Shown here: one piece after another, positions 42,898 to 53,056 of the stretch
Numbering within the stretch: the first letter of the stretch is position 1
Layout: each line of letters begins with the position of its first letter
From: Streptomyces tsukubensis
Lineage (GTDB): Bacteria; Actinomycetota; Actinomycetes; Streptomycetales; Streptomycetaceae
Reading direction: 5' to 3'
DNA length: 64,000 nt
Assembly: GCF_009296025.1 (NCBI RefSeq)
Contig: NZ_CP045178.1
Location: 558,001-622,000, forward strand
Notes under the pieces: generated by a model
Databases searched by the model: none
Told to the model about the DNA's origin: nothing
The model's input: only the letters and a program-made list of their open reading frames with translations
Program-made: the position numbers and the translations under genes

Positions 42898-43949
42898 TTG
42901 ACCTTGTCCGCGGCCTTGGCGAGAGCCGCCACGTACTCGTCGAGCACGTAGGAGATCGACAGCGGGGTCGGGTTGGCGGCGGTGGCCAGCGGGCTGCTGC
43001 CCGGCAGCAGGTAGATGGATCCGCGCTTGACGGCAGGCAGCTTCGAGAGGAGCGGGTCCTTCTTGAGGGTCTTGAGGAGTTCACCCTTGTCATCGCCGTA
43101 GCCGGTGATGATGTCGACGTCATCGAAGTCGTCGATGCGCTCGGCGCTCTTGGTGAGGGCGAACTTCTTCGACCCCTTGGAGGCCTTGGCGACACTGCCC
43201 GGCACCTTCAGCCCGAGGTCCTCGAAGAACTCGGTGCGGGTGTCGTGGGCGGTGTAATACCCGATCTCACTGACGTCCTTGGCGTTGACGTGCGTCATGA
43301 ACATCGCCGACTTCCCCTTCAGCTGGGGATACTTGGCGACGGTCTTGGTGATCTTCTTCTCCAGGTCACCTATCAGTTCCTCGCCCTTGTCCGCGAGTCC
43401 GACGGCCTTGCTGTTCATACGGATGATCTCGCGCCAGGGGGTGGCCCAGGCCGCCTCGGGATAGGCCACGACCGGGGCTATGTCACTGAGCGTCCGGTAG
43501 TCCTGCTTGGTCATCCCTGAGTACGAGGCGAGGATGACGTCCGGCTTCGTGTCGGCCACGGCCTCGAAGTCGATGCCGTCGGTCTCGTCGAACAGCACCG
43601 GGGTCTTGGCGTGCAGTTCCTTCAGCCGGTCGGTGGTCCAGGGGAGCACACCGTCACCGTCGTCGTCGCCGAAGTTGGCCTTGGCCATGCCGACGGGGAC
43701 GACGCCCAGGGCCAGCGGGACCTCGTCGTTGGCCCAGTTGACCGTGGCCACGCGCCGGGGCTTGGCCGGGATCTTGGTGGTGCCGAGCGCGTGCTTGATC
43801 GTCATGGGGAACGCGTCCGCGCTGTCGCTCGACTTGCCGCCGGCGCTCTCGCTCCTGTCGTCCTTGTCGTCGGACTGCCCGCCACAGGCCGTCAGAGCGA
43901 GCAGGAGGGCCGCCGCCGAGGCGAGGGCGCGAAGGTTCTGGGTTCGCAT
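42894..43949 (-). CDS. Iron-siderophore-binding lipoprotein
   Basis: A 351-residue substrate-binding lipoprotein. The signal MRTQNLRALASAAALLLALT ends at the lipobox LTAC, followed by an acidic Ser/Asp linker. The periplasmic-binding fold has KPRRVATVNWANDEVPLALG, FEAVADTKPDVILASYSGMT and a long backbone helix, typical of class III (FepB/FhuD-type) proteins. It captures ferric siderophore outside the cell. The ATG at 43949 has GGAG 8-9 bases upstream. An iron box lies 100 bp upstream, so it should be repressed in iron sufficiency. Confidence 0.93.
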   Translation of the reverse strand: MRTQNLRALASAAALLLALTACGGQSDDKDDRSESAGGKSSDSADAFPMTIKHALGTTKIPAKPRRVATVNWANDEVPLALGVVPVGMAKANFGDDDGDGVLPWTTDRLKELHAKTPVLFDETDGIDFEAVADTKPDVILASYSGMTKQDYRTLSDIAPVVAYPEAAWATPWREIIRMNSKAVGLADKGEELIGDLEKKITKTVAKYPQLKGKSAMFMTHVNAKDVSEIGYYTAHDTRTEFFEDLGLKVPGSVAKASKGSKKFALTKSAERIDDFDDVDIITGYGDDKGELLKTLKKDPLLSKLPAVKRGSIYLLPGSSPLATAANPTPLSISYVLDEYVAALAKAADKVK

Positions 43950-44049
43950 CGACCCGTACTCCACTTCCGGTTCAGGGGTGCCGGATCTCACTCACCCGGA
44001 CCGCGGAAACGCGGATCGTGGAGCGGTGCACCGTGCTGGCACAAGCCAC

Positions 44050-44068
44050 TTAGGTAAGGCTTGCCTTG
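44050..44068. promoter_or_regulatory. Iron box (IdeR/DmdR-type operator)
   Basis: TTAGGTAAGGCTTGCCTTG is a close match to the 19-bp actinobacterial iron box TTAGGTTAGGCTNACCTAA. It lies about 100 bp upstream of the siderophore-binding lipoprotein gene, where an iron-loaded repressor would block the operon promoter. Confidence 0.85.
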
Positions 44069-44092
44069 GCAGAGCTTATGGAAGGGTTGTGC

Positions 44093-44130
44093 GTGTCGCA
44101 ATCCATCATTCGCGACACCCCGTGTCGCGA
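44093..44130. promoter_or_regulatory. Three alternating GTGTCGC motifs forming competing hairpins
   Basis: GTGTCGC (44093-44099), its reverse complement GCGACAC (44112-44118) and GTGTCGC again (44122-44128) lie within 40 bp. The second pair extends to a perfect 9-bp stem, TCGCGACAC/GTGTCGCGA (44110-44130), with a 3-base loop. It lies 24 bp after the AraC stop and 25 bp from the iron box. It may terminate araC or be an operator. Confidence 0.55.
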
Positions 44131-44153
44131 TCGGGACAACCACTGACAGGGGG

Positions 44154-45083
44154 TCAGCTCCGCCTGAACGTGCCGGGCGTCCGCCCCGTCGTCCGCCGGA
44201 AGGCGACCCCGAAGGCGCTCGCCGAGTGGTAGCCGACCTCTTCCGCGACGACCTCCACCTCCCACCCCCGGGCCAGCAGACCGACCGCGTGCTGGGCCCG
44301 CACCGCCGCGACCCAGCGCGCGAAACTGGTGCCGGTCTCCGCCTGGAACGCGCGGGAGACCGTACGAGGACTCACCCCCAGCCTCGCCGCCCACTCCGTC
44401 AGCGTCCTTCGGTCGCCCGGGTCGGCGCGTACCGCGTCGGCCATCGGCCGCAGCAGGGCGGACGTGGGGAGTCGGACGAGCAGATCACGGGGTGACGGCT
44501 GGAGGACATCGACCACCATCGCCTCGGTCACCGCGCGGGACTCCGGCGTCAGGGCGGGCTCGCCCAGCCGCTCCAGCAGCAGCCGGAGCAGCGGGCCGAT
44601 CTCGACGGGGACGGGCTCGTCGGAGAGTGAGGGGACGGCGCCGAAGCGCATGAACTCCGCGCGGGTGGAGGTGCCCGCCACCGCCGAGGCGGAGTGCAGC
44701 CGACCCGCGGGCAGCCAGAGCCCGACGGCGGGGGTCACGGACCAGACCTGCGAGCCGGTCACGACCGTGGTCGCGCCCCGCTCGTTCCACAGCAATTCGT
44801 GCCAGGGGTGGGAGTGCTCGTTCCACGCCGTGTCCTCAAGCAGCACCTCCCGATAGCTCATGGTCACGAAGTCGACGTCCACCTCGCCCGCCGCGAACAC
44901 CGGCAGCTCCCGGGGTTTCGGGGCGACACGGCTCCCCGCGCCGTCGCCTGCCGCACCATCCTCCGCAGCTCCGCTCCCGACCGCAGGCACGGCCGCCGCC
45001 GCCGCGTCGACCTCGGTGGAATCCGCGTACGGGTGCGTGAGTGAGGGGACGCAGGGGGGTGCGGGACGACGGGGCGGGCGCAT
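44154..45083 (-). CDS. AraC family transcriptional regulator with N-terminal cupin
   Basis: A 309-residue regulator. After a disordered Pro/Ala-rich N-terminus of about 50 residues comes an AraC-type cupin sensor (NEHSHPWHELLWNERGATTV). The C-terminal double helix-turn-helix follows (LTEWAARLGVSPRTVSRAFQ and EVVAEEVGYHSASAFGVAFR, ending RTTGRTPGTFRRS). It lies just upstream of, and codirectional with, the siderophore importer. A role in inducing it is plausible, by analogy with siderophore-sensing AraC regulators. The ATG at 45083 is favoured; the frame is open to 45236, but the RBS is weak in each case. Confidence 0.85.
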   Translation of the reverse strand: MRPPRRPAPPCVPSLTHPYADSTEVDAAAAAVPAVGSGAAEDGAAGDGAGSRVAPKPRELPVFAAGEVDVDFVTMSYREVLLEDTAWNEHSHPWHELLWNERGATTVVTGSQVWSVTPAVGLWLPAGRLHSASAVAGTSTRAEFMRFGAVPSLSDEPVPVEIGPLLRLLLERLGEPALTPESRAVTEAMVVDVLQPSPRDLLVRLPTSALLRPMADAVRADPGDRRTLTEWAARLGVSPRTVSRAFQAETGTSFARWVAAVRAQHAVGLLARGWEVEVVAEEVGYHSASAFGVAFRRTTGRTPGTFRRS

Positions 45084-45322
45084 GCGCTCAAGGCTAAGCG
45101 GGGCCCCGCGCAGCTCCGGGTTCGGTCGCCTCGACACCGATCGGCCCAGCAGACCTGACGTGTGGACAGGGGGCCGAGGCGGCACGGAGGGCGCGGAGCC
45201 GGGGGCCCGGAGCGGAGGGCGCGGCACGCAGGGCACGGAGAGCGGGGGGCCGGTGGTGGTCCCGCACCCGGCCGCCGTACGGTCCGGCCCGAGGCACCCC
45301 GGGGCTGGAAACCGATCCGCAT

Positions 45323-46806
<1,484 letters not shown>

Positions 46807-46918
46807 CCCCGGCCGCCGGGGCGGCTTCGCTCCCCTGCGGTGTCCCGGGAGCGTTCCACGGCGGCTGTTCACCCGTACGCACCGCATGGTGTGCGCGGGG
46901 CGGGGCAGCCGCTCCCCC

Positions 46919-47149
46919 ATGACGATGGCGAAGCTGGAACTCGCGGCGCAGCGGTACACGGAAGCCGAGCAGGCCCTGACGGCGGCGCGGGACGACCTGG
47001 TGGTCGAGGCGGTGGCCGTGCTGCGGGCCCGCCAGGACCGCCGGACCCCGACCGAGGTGGACGTCGCCCGTATCACGGGCTGGTCCGTCGAGGAGGTACG
47101 GCGTCTGCTGGCGGAGGCGGTGGCGGTGGGTGTCGAGCCGGCACCGTGA
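46919..47149 (+). CDS. Small helical protein with an HTH-like C-terminus
   Basis: A 76-residue basic/acidic protein, MTMAKLELAAQRYTEAEQAL then DDLVVEAVAVLRARQDRRTP, ending in TEVDVARITGWSVEEVRRLL. The first half is a helical segment. The second resembles the helix-turn-helix used by small actinobacterial DNA-binding proteins. Two starts are possible (46919 and 46925), both with poor RBS. It lies 112 bp after argG on the same strand. No function is known to me. Confidence 0.6.
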   Translation: MTMAKLELAAQRYTEAEQALTAARDDLVVEAVAVLRARQDRRTPTEVDVARITGWSVEEVRRLLAEAVAVGVEPAP

Positions 47150-47179
47150 GGCGCGCGGTGCGGGGCTCCCGCTGAGAAC

Positions 47180-48139
47180 TCAGCCCTTCAGGCTACGGGC
47201 CGCCTGGTCGAGGAGTTCCTGGAGACGCAGGCCCCGCGCCGCGTCCGGGCCGCGCGTGACTCCCGTGCGTACGGCGGTGGCGAACTCTTCGCGCAGGACG
47301 GGCCAGCACTCCTCATGGTCGATGCCCTCCGTGTCGTAGACCAACTCCTCGCTGCTGCCGAAGAGTTCGATACGGGTCCGGGCGCGGGGCAGACGGACAG
47401 TCCCGGACAGGGACGCCTGACTGACCGCCCCGCTCTCGTGCGTACAGGTCAGTTCGGTCCAGCGGCGCGGGTCGCCCGTGGCCCGTACGGAGACGATGGG
47501 TGAGACCGCCGCGTCGAGGAGGTCGAGGAGGTGCGGGCCGAGGTCGAGCAGCGCCCCGTGTTCGAGCCGCCAGGCAGTGGCCTGGTCACCGCCGAGAAAG
47601 GCTCCGTGCAGATAGCAGGAACGGGCTCCGACGGTGTCGCGGGTCGCCGCCTCCGCGAGGAACGCGCGGGTCACCGGGTGATAACGCTTGGTGAGGACGA
47701 GCTGTGACACCACGCCGTGCTCGGCGACCGCGTCGGCCACGGCGCGGGCGTCGGCCAGCTCCACGCCCAGCGGCTTCTCCAGCAGCAGCGCCCGCCCCGC
47801 CGCCGCGGCCCTGACGGCGAGCCCCGCCTGTACGGAGGGCGGAACGGCGAAGGCCACGGCCTCGCAGCTGTCGAGCAGTTGGTCGAAGGAGGCCGCCGCC
47901 TGCGCCCCGTGGGCCGCGGCGGTCTCCTGAGCCGCCTCCGGCCTGCGGGCCCACACCGCGGCGAGGGTCGTCTCGGGGCCGGCCGCCAGGATTCTGGCGT
48001 GCATGGTGCGGGCCCACGGCCCCGCGCCCACGAGTCCGACACGGACCGGGGCGGGGTTCCCGCCGAGGACGGCGGTGGGGGCAGGAGCGGGGGCAGGGGC
48101 TGGGGCAGGGGCTGGGGCTGGGGCAGCCGAGTCGTGCAT
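47180..48139 (-). CDS. Gfo/Idh/MocA family oxidoreductase
   Basis: A 319-residue NAD(P)-dependent sugar oxidoreductase. The Rossmann start VRVGLVGAGPWARTMHARIL and the signature LLLEKPLGVELADA with its catalytic Lys are clear; LTKRYHPVTRAFL and HGALLDLGPHLLDLL carry the active-site region. Members oxidise sugars or inositols at C-1 or C-3. The first 25 residues are an (Ala-Pro)n run. The ATG at 48139 has GGAGAG upstream. It is the last gene of the minus-strand sugar unit, so the substrate is presumably the imported sugar. Confidence 0.88.
   Translation of the reverse strand: MHDSAAPAPAPAPAPAPAPAPTAVLGGNPAPVRVGLVGAGPWARTMHARILAAGPETTLAAVWARRPEAAQETAAAHGAQAAASFDQLLDSCEAVAFAVPPSVQAGLAVRAAAAGRALLLEKPLGVELADARAVADAVAEHGVVSQLVLTKRYHPVTRAFLAEAATRDTVGARSCYLHGAFLGGDQATAWRLEHGALLDLGPHLLDLLDAAVSPIVSVRATGDPRRWTELTCTHESGAVSQASLSGTVRLPRARTRIELFGSSEELVYDTEGIDHEECWPVLREEFATAVRTGVTRGPDAARGLRLQELLDQAARSLKG
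48060..48130 (-). repeat. Ala-Pro coding microsatellite in the Gfo/Idh gene
   Basis: A GCCCCAGCCCCTG-like 6/12-bp repeat encodes an alternating Ala-Pro run of about 14 residues at the N-terminus of the oxidoreductase. Its units are multiples of three. Confidence 0.7.
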
Positions 48140-48215
48140 GGAGCTCTCCGAATGGGTCACTGGGGGATGCGTTTCACTGGATCCGTCGCTCCGGGCCCGG
48201 TGCCCGGGTCGTGTC

Positions 48216-49442
48216 TCACCGGTCGACGTGTGCGGGATGCCCGGTACGGGCGAGAGCGGCGAGCCGCGCGTCCGCCCGGTCGGGTGCGTAGAGGTGGTCG
48301 ACGACCATGTGCGCGGCGCCGATGAGGCCCGCGCGGTCGCCCAGCTCCGAGGTGAGCACCTGGAGATGGGCGGTCGAGCGGGGCATGGCGCGCTGGTAGA
48401 GAAGTTCACGGACCCCGGTCAGGAACGGGGTGCTCGCGAGGTCGCCGCCGAGTACCAGCACGCCCGGGTTGAGCAGCGTCACGACGGTGACGAGGACCTC
48501 GCCCACGCGCCGGCCCGCGTCCCTGGTGAAGCCCACGGCGTCCGGCTGGCCGGCCGCGAGGTGTGCGCGGACGTCCGAGCCCGAGGCCGTGCGCACCCCC
48601 GCCTCGGTGAGCTGTCCAGCGATGGCGCGACCGCTGGCGACCGCCGCGAGACAGCCGTGGGAGCCGCACATGCAGACGACATCGGGCCGGTCGTGCAGCC
48701 GGATGTGTCCGATGTCGCCCGCGCCGCCGTCGATGCCCCGGTAGACCTCGCCGCCGATGACGACGCCCGCGCCGATGCCGGTGGACGCCTTGATGAAGAC
48801 GAAGGCCCGGCAGTCGGGGTGGTGGGTGCGCTGTTCGCCGAGGGCCATCGCGTTGGCGTCGTTCTCGACGAGGACCGGAAGCGGCCCGGCCTCCGGGGGG
48901 CCGCCGACATGCTCCGCGTAGGCCGCACGGAACCGTTCCCGCAGGGGGTAGCCGTCCCAGCCGGGCATGATGGGCGGCTGGACGAGTTCGGCCCGGTCCC
49001 AGTCGACGGGGCCAGGCACGGAGAGGCCGACGCCGCAGACACGCTCCGCGCCGATTCCCGCGCGCGACAGCAGGGGGCCGAACCAGCGGGCGACGCGGTC
49101 GAGTACGGCGTCGGGGCCGTCCGTTATCACCAGGTCGCCCGTGTGTTCGGCGAGTACCCGGCCCGCGAGGTCCACGACGGCCGCCCGGCCGTGCCTGGTC
49201 TCCAGGTCCGCCACGAGCACGGCGGCGTGGTCGGGGTCGAACTCCAGCCGGGCGGAGGGGCGTCCGCCGGTGGAGGTGCCGGTGGCCCCCCGCAGCCAGC
49301 CGGCGTGGAAGAGCTGATCGAGCCGGTGGCCGACGGTCGAGCGGGAGAGGCCGGTGGCCTCCTGAAGCTCCCCCCGTGTCGTGGCTGCCCCGCTGCGGAT
49401 GAGCCGCAGCAGGTGCCCGGCGCTCGCCTGGTTTCCCGCCAT
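48216..49442 (-). CDS. ROK family transcriptional repressor
   Basis: A 408-residue ROK regulator. The N-terminal winged helix-turn-helix (LLRLIRSGAATTRGELQEAT, GLSRSTVGHRLDQLFHAGWL) precedes a ROK kinase-like domain (LVADLETRHGRAAVVDLAGR; VENDANAMALGEQR; the zinc site GHIRLHDRPDVVCMCGSHGC). It probably represses the surrounding sugar genes and is released by a sugar ligand. The ATG at 49442 has GGAAG 6 bases upstream; a TTG one codon earlier is possible. It lies directly after the transporter genes on the same strand. Confidence 0.92.
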   Translation of the reverse strand: MAGNQASAGHLLRLIRSGAATTRGELQEATGLSRSTVGHRLDQLFHAGWLRGATGTSTGGRPSARLEFDPDHAAVLVADLETRHGRAAVVDLAGRVLAEHTGDLVITDGPDAVLDRVARWFGPLLSRAGIGAERVCGVGLSVPGPVDWDRAELVQPPIMPGWDGYPLRERFRAAYAEHVGGPPEAGPLPVLVENDANAMALGEQRTHHPDCRAFVFIKASTGIGAGVVIGGEVYRGIDGGAGDIGHIRLHDRPDVVCMCGSHGCLAAVASGRAIAGQLTEAGVRTASGSDVRAHLAAGQPDAVGFTRDAGRRVGEVLVTVVTLLNPGVLVLGGDLASTPFLTGVRELLYQRAMPRSTAHLQVLTSELGDRAGLIGAAHMVVDHLYAPDRADARLAALARTGHPAHVDR

Positions 49443-49580
49443 CAACGTCTTCCGTCCTGTTCCGTCGTGGCCGGACCCGCCGCCCGGTGCTCTGACCGGT
49501 CAGCGTGGCCTGCCTTTGTTTCCGGCCGGGGACGGCCCTGTGTCCCCGGCGGTGTCCGGCGGATCATGGCCGGAGCGCCC

Positions 49581-50465
49581 CTACCCCTTGTCCGCCCCGG
49601 CTGTCAGTCCTTCGGTCAGCAGCCGTTCGGCGGCGAAGAACAGGACGACGACAGGGATCGTGAGGACCACTGATCCTGCCATGAGGACGGTCTTGGACAC
49701 CTCGATGCCATTGGCGAGCTGTTGGAGGCCGAGGGAGACGGTCCACTTGCCGGGGTCCGCGGCGAGGAAGAGGAGGGCGAAGAGGAACTCGTTCCAGGCG
49801 ATCATGAACACGTACAGCCCTGTGGCCATGAGCGTGGGGAGGGCGAGCGGGAGAATGATCTTGACGACCGTCTGGAGCCGTGAGGCGCCGTCGATGGCGG
49901 CTGCCTCCTCCACGCTGTGCGGGATGGTGACGAAGTAGTTCTTCAGCATGTAGATCGACACGGGCACGGTCTGGGCGATGTAGACGACGGCGAGGCCGAC
50001 GAGGCTTCCTGAGAGCCCCATTTTCGCGAACATCACGAAGAGGGGGACCGCGAGCAGGGTGGCGGGGAAGAGGTAGACGGCCAGGAAGAGCGCGCCGACC
50101 TGCCGGTTGCCGAAGAACTTGAGCCGGCTCACGGCGTAGGCGCCGGGCACGGCGGCTGCCAGGGTGAGCAGCACGGTGGCGACGGCGACGAGCGCCGAGT
50201 TGAGCAGCATGGACAGGAAGCCCTGCCCGCCCTCGGAGGTCGGCTTGAGGACGCTCTCGTACGTGGAGAGGGTGAAGTCCTTCGCCGATAGCCAGAGTTG
50301 TCCCGGGTCGAGGAGAAGCGAGTCGATCGGCTTCAGTGACAGCAGCAGCATGTAGTAGAAGGGCACGATCGTGATGAGCGCGAGGAAGACGATCACCACC
50401 CAGCGCAGGACTCCGAAGAGCCCTTCCTCGAACTGCGTACGGGTCATGCGGAACGCGCGGCTCAT
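49581..50465 (-). CDS. Carbohydrate ABC transporter permease (MalG-like)
   Basis: A 294-residue CUT1-family permease with six helices and the EAA loop EEAAAIDGASRLQTVVKIIL. It pairs with the preceding permease. The ATG at 50465 overlaps its stop by 4 bp (ATGA). No ATPase gene is in this cluster, so a shared MsiK-type ATPase encoded elsewhere is probably used, as is usual in Streptomyces. Confidence 0.93.
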   Translation of the reverse strand: MSRAFRMTRTQFEEGLFGVLRWVVIVFLALITIVPFYYMLLLSLKPIDSLLLDPGQLWLSAKDFTLSTYESVLKPTSEGGQGFLSMLLNSALVAVATVLLTLAAAVPGAYAVSRLKFFGNRQVGALFLAVYLFPATLLAVPLFVMFAKMGLSGSLVGLAVVYIAQTVPVSIYMLKNYFVTIPHSVEEAAAIDGASRLQTVVKIILPLALPTLMATGLYVFMIAWNEFLFALLFLAADPGKWTVSLGLQQLANGIEVSKTVLMAGSVVLTIPVVVLFFAAERLLTEGLTAGADKG

Positions 50466-51442
50466 GCGGACTCCTCCTGCATCTTCTTGCCGAAGAACTT
50501 GAAGTGGACGCCGAGGAGCACCATCAGCACGACGGCGAGCACGAGTGCCTGGGCCGAGGCGGCTCCGACGTCGAAGCGCGAGGTGAGGAAGTCGTAGACG
50601 CGGACCGCGACGACATCCGTGCCGGAGCCTCCTCCGGTGAGGAGGTAGACGTCGTCGAACTTGTTGAAGGTCATGATGAACCGCAGGACCGACAACAGGG
50701 CGATCACGGACATCAGTTGTGGCAGCAGGATGTGCCGGAAGCGCTGCGTGGGGGTCGCCCCGTCGACGCGCGCGGCCTCCTCCAGCGAGTCGGGGACGGC
50801 CTGGAGGCGCGCGAGCATGAAGAGGAAAGCGAAGGGGAAGTAGCGCCACGTCTCGAAGGCGATGACGGTGAGCAGCGCCAGGGGGATGTCGAAGTGCAGC
50901 CCGAGGAAGCCCACTTCGTAGGAGCGGGTGGACAGGAACGCGATGGGGTCGTCCCAGCCGAAGAGCTTGCTGCCCCATTCGTTGACGATGCCGTACTGGG
51001 GGCTGAGGGCCACCTCCCAGACGAAGGAGACGGCGACGACCGGCGCCACGTACGGCAGGAGCATCGCGGCGCGCAGCAGCCCGCGGCCGCGGAACGGCCT
51101 GCGCAGGGCGAGTGCGGCGACGAGGCCGAGCACGACCGACCCCGCGGTGGCGCCGACGGTGTAGGCGAGCGTCGTGCCGAGGCTGCTCCAGAAGCCCGGA
51201 GAGCCGAAGACCTGCTCGAAGTTGTCGAGGGTCCAGCGGCCGAAGAGGCCGTTCTGCTGGATGTCGACCAGTTTGGCGTTCTGGAAGGCGAGCAGCACTG
51301 TCCAGAGGATCGGGATGATGACCACCACGAGCACCACGACGAAGGTGGGCGTGACGAAGGCGAGCCCTGCGCGGTTCTCCCTTCGGGCGGCCGATATCGG
51401 TGGTTTGCGGGGCGGGGTCGCGCCGCGTCGGGGCGTGCTCAT
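50462..51442 (-). CDS. Carbohydrate ABC transporter permease (MalF-like)
   Basis: A 326-residue CUT1 permease. The N-terminus is cytoplasmic and basic, six membrane helices begin at FVTPTFVVVLVVVIIPILWT, and the coupling EAA loop is EEAARVDGATPTQRFRHILL. It lies 56 bp after the binding lipoprotein gene and overlaps the next permease gene. GAGGAAA precedes the ATG. Confidence 0.93.
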   Translation of the reverse strand: MSTPRRGATPPRKPPISAARRENRAGLAFVTPTFVVVLVVVIIPILWTVLLAFQNAKLVDIQQNGLFGRWTLDNFEQVFGSPGFWSSLGTTLAYTVGATAGSVVLGLVAALALRRPFRGRGLLRAAMLLPYVAPVVAVSFVWEVALSPQYGIVNEWGSKLFGWDDPIAFLSTRSYEVGFLGLHFDIPLALLTVIAFETWRYFPFAFLFMLARLQAVPDSLEEAARVDGATPTQRFRHILLPQLMSVIALLSVLRFIMTFNKFDDVYLLTGGGSGTDVVAVRVYDFLTSRFDVGAASAQALVLAVVLMVLLGVHFKFFGKKMQEESA

Positions 51443-51498
51443 GGGTGGTTTCCTCGTGGGGTGCGGCTGTGGCGCGGGTGTTTCCGTGACGGCGGGCG

Positions 51499-52905
51499 CT
51501 ACTGAAGGGACTTCTTCAGCGCTTCGACTTCCTCTGCGGCCTCCTCGGCCGCTCCCTCGGGCGACAGTTGGCCGCTGCTCATCGAGCCGATGGCCTTGGC
51601 GACGGGGAGTTCGCCGTTGGTGGCTCCGACGAGGGCGCCCTGTCCTTCGGCGAGGCCCCAGCGCTTCATCCTGCTGACCCCGTCGAGGAGTTGGTCGCCG
51701 AGTTTCGAGGGGTACGCCTCCTGCATGGAGCGTCGTTTGTCGACGCCCATGTCACTGGCCCGCCAGGCCTTCCTGAAGGCGTCCGGGTCCTTGGAGGTGC
51801 CGTTACGGACGGGGATCTTCCCCTCGGTGGCCATGCCGAACCAGTCGGCGTAGCCCTTGCCCATCATGTACTCGATGAACTTCCTGGAGGCGCCGGTCTC
51901 GGCGGTGCGGGTCACGGCCCATGAGGTGATCTCGCCGAACTGGGCGGGCTCCTTGCCTTCGGCCCCCTTGAGGGACGTCACGATGCCGGTGTTGCGGGCC
52001 AGGAAGTCCGGGTCCTTCTTGCACTGCGGGCAGCTCGGGAGGGCGTCCGAGCGCAGTCCCGCGAGTTCGTCCAGGAGGAAGGAGGACCAGACCATCATCC
52101 CCGAGCGCCCGGAGAAGTAGGTGGCGCGCGTGGTGTCGACGCTCTGGGTGCCGGGGGCGCCGTGTTCGCGTGCCAGGGTGTCGTAGGTCTTGAAGGCGGT
52201 GCGGCAGGCAGGCGAGTCGAGCGTCACCTTCCCCTGGCCGTCGACAAGCCGGCAGCCGTTGGCGAGTGCCAGGTCCTCGAAGCTCTGCTGGGTGAAGACG
52301 TCGGAGGGGTCGGTGGCCAGTGAGATGCCGTCCCGTTTGCCCTGGTCGAGCACGGAGGCGGCCTTGAGGGCGTTGGCGTAGGTGGTCGGCGGTTTCAGGC
52401 CCGCCTCTTCGAAGAGGTCCTTGCGGTAGACGAGGAGCTGGAGCCAGGCGTCCGAGGGGACGGCGAGTCTGTTCGCCCCGTCGGCGGTGAGGGACAGCGC
52501 GTTGGCGTTGAAGGTCTTCGGGTTCAGGTCCGCGACGATCTGCCGCGACACCTGCGTGTTGAGCAGACCGTTGCCGTACATCTGCCAGACCTGGCCCATC
52601 GGGACGGCGCCGATGACGTCGGGCAGTTCGCCCGCCGCGGCGGCCGACATGATGAGTTGCGGGAGCTGTGCCTCGTCAACTCCGACGAGGTCGACGTGGA
52701 CGCCGCTCTCCTTCTCGAAGCGGCGGACGACCTTTTTCGTCGCCTCCATGCGCGGCGGCAGGTTCTCCTGCGTCCAGACCGTGATCCGGTTGTCCGCCTT
52801 CTGCTCGCCGGACGCACCGCTGCCGCATCCGGCGAGCAGCCCGGCGGCAAGGGTCGCCGCGAGCCCGAACAGGGTCGCCTTCGTCCCTCGGCCCTTCATC
52901 ACCAT
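51499..52905 (-). CDS. Sugar-binding lipoprotein of an ABC transporter
   Basis: A 468-residue extracellular solute-binding protein, family 1. The signal peptide ends with lipobox LLAGC near residue 27, followed by ITVWTQENLPPRMEATKKVV (the typical N-terminal strand) and DVIGAVPMGQVWQMYGNGLL. Four internal cysteines (NGCRLV, SPACRT, SCPQCKK) may form disulfides. It determines substrate specificity, which I cannot read. The ATG at 52905 has GAGGA 6 bases upstream. It is first of a five-gene minus-strand unit. Confidence 0.93.
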   Translation of the reverse strand: MVMKGRGTKATLFGLAATLAAGLLAGCGSGASGEQKADNRITVWTQENLPPRMEATKKVVRRFEKESGVHVDLVGVDEAQLPQLIMSAAAAGELPDVIGAVPMGQVWQMYGNGLLNTQVSRQIVADLNPKTFNANALSLTADGANRLAVPSDAWLQLLVYRKDLFEEAGLKPPTTYANALKAASVLDQGKRDGISLATDPSDVFTQQSFEDLALANGCRLVDGQGKVTLDSPACRTAFKTYDTLAREHGAPGTQSVDTTRATYFSGRSGMMVWSSFLLDELAGLRSDALPSCPQCKKDPDFLARNTGIVTSLKGAEGKEPAQFGEITSWAVTRTAETGASRKFIEYMMGKGYADWFGMATEGKIPVRNGTSKDPDAFRKAWRASDMGVDKRRSMQEAYPSKLGDQLLDGVSRMKRWGLAEGQGALVGATNGELPVAKAIGSMSSGQLSPEGAAEEAAEEVEALKKSLQ

Positions 52906-53056
52906 GCTGTGTCCTCACGCTACTTACGCTTATTCCTGATGCATCCCAGCACCACTTTTGCTTGTTGACAAGACATAACTCTGAGATATCTTCGACAGAA
53001 GTCAGCGATCACCTCGGCGATCACCTGTTCTCGTCTCTCACCTCCGGAGTAGTCCC
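52906..53056. promoter_or_regulatory. Divergent promoter region of the sugar locus
   Basis: An AT-richer 151-bp gap between the binding lipoprotein gene (minus) and the dehydrogenase gene (plus). It holds a plus-strand promoter, TTGACA (52965-52970) with TATCTT (52987-52992) at 16 bp. A direct repeat CGATCACCTC...CGATCACCT is at about 53006-53026. Either could serve the local ROK repressor. Confidence 0.5.

Noticed and set aside
45084..45236. Longer AraC start at 45236
   Set aside because: The extension is low-complexity Pro/Arg sequence, and no RBS is visible. The shorter start is closer to the sensor domain.
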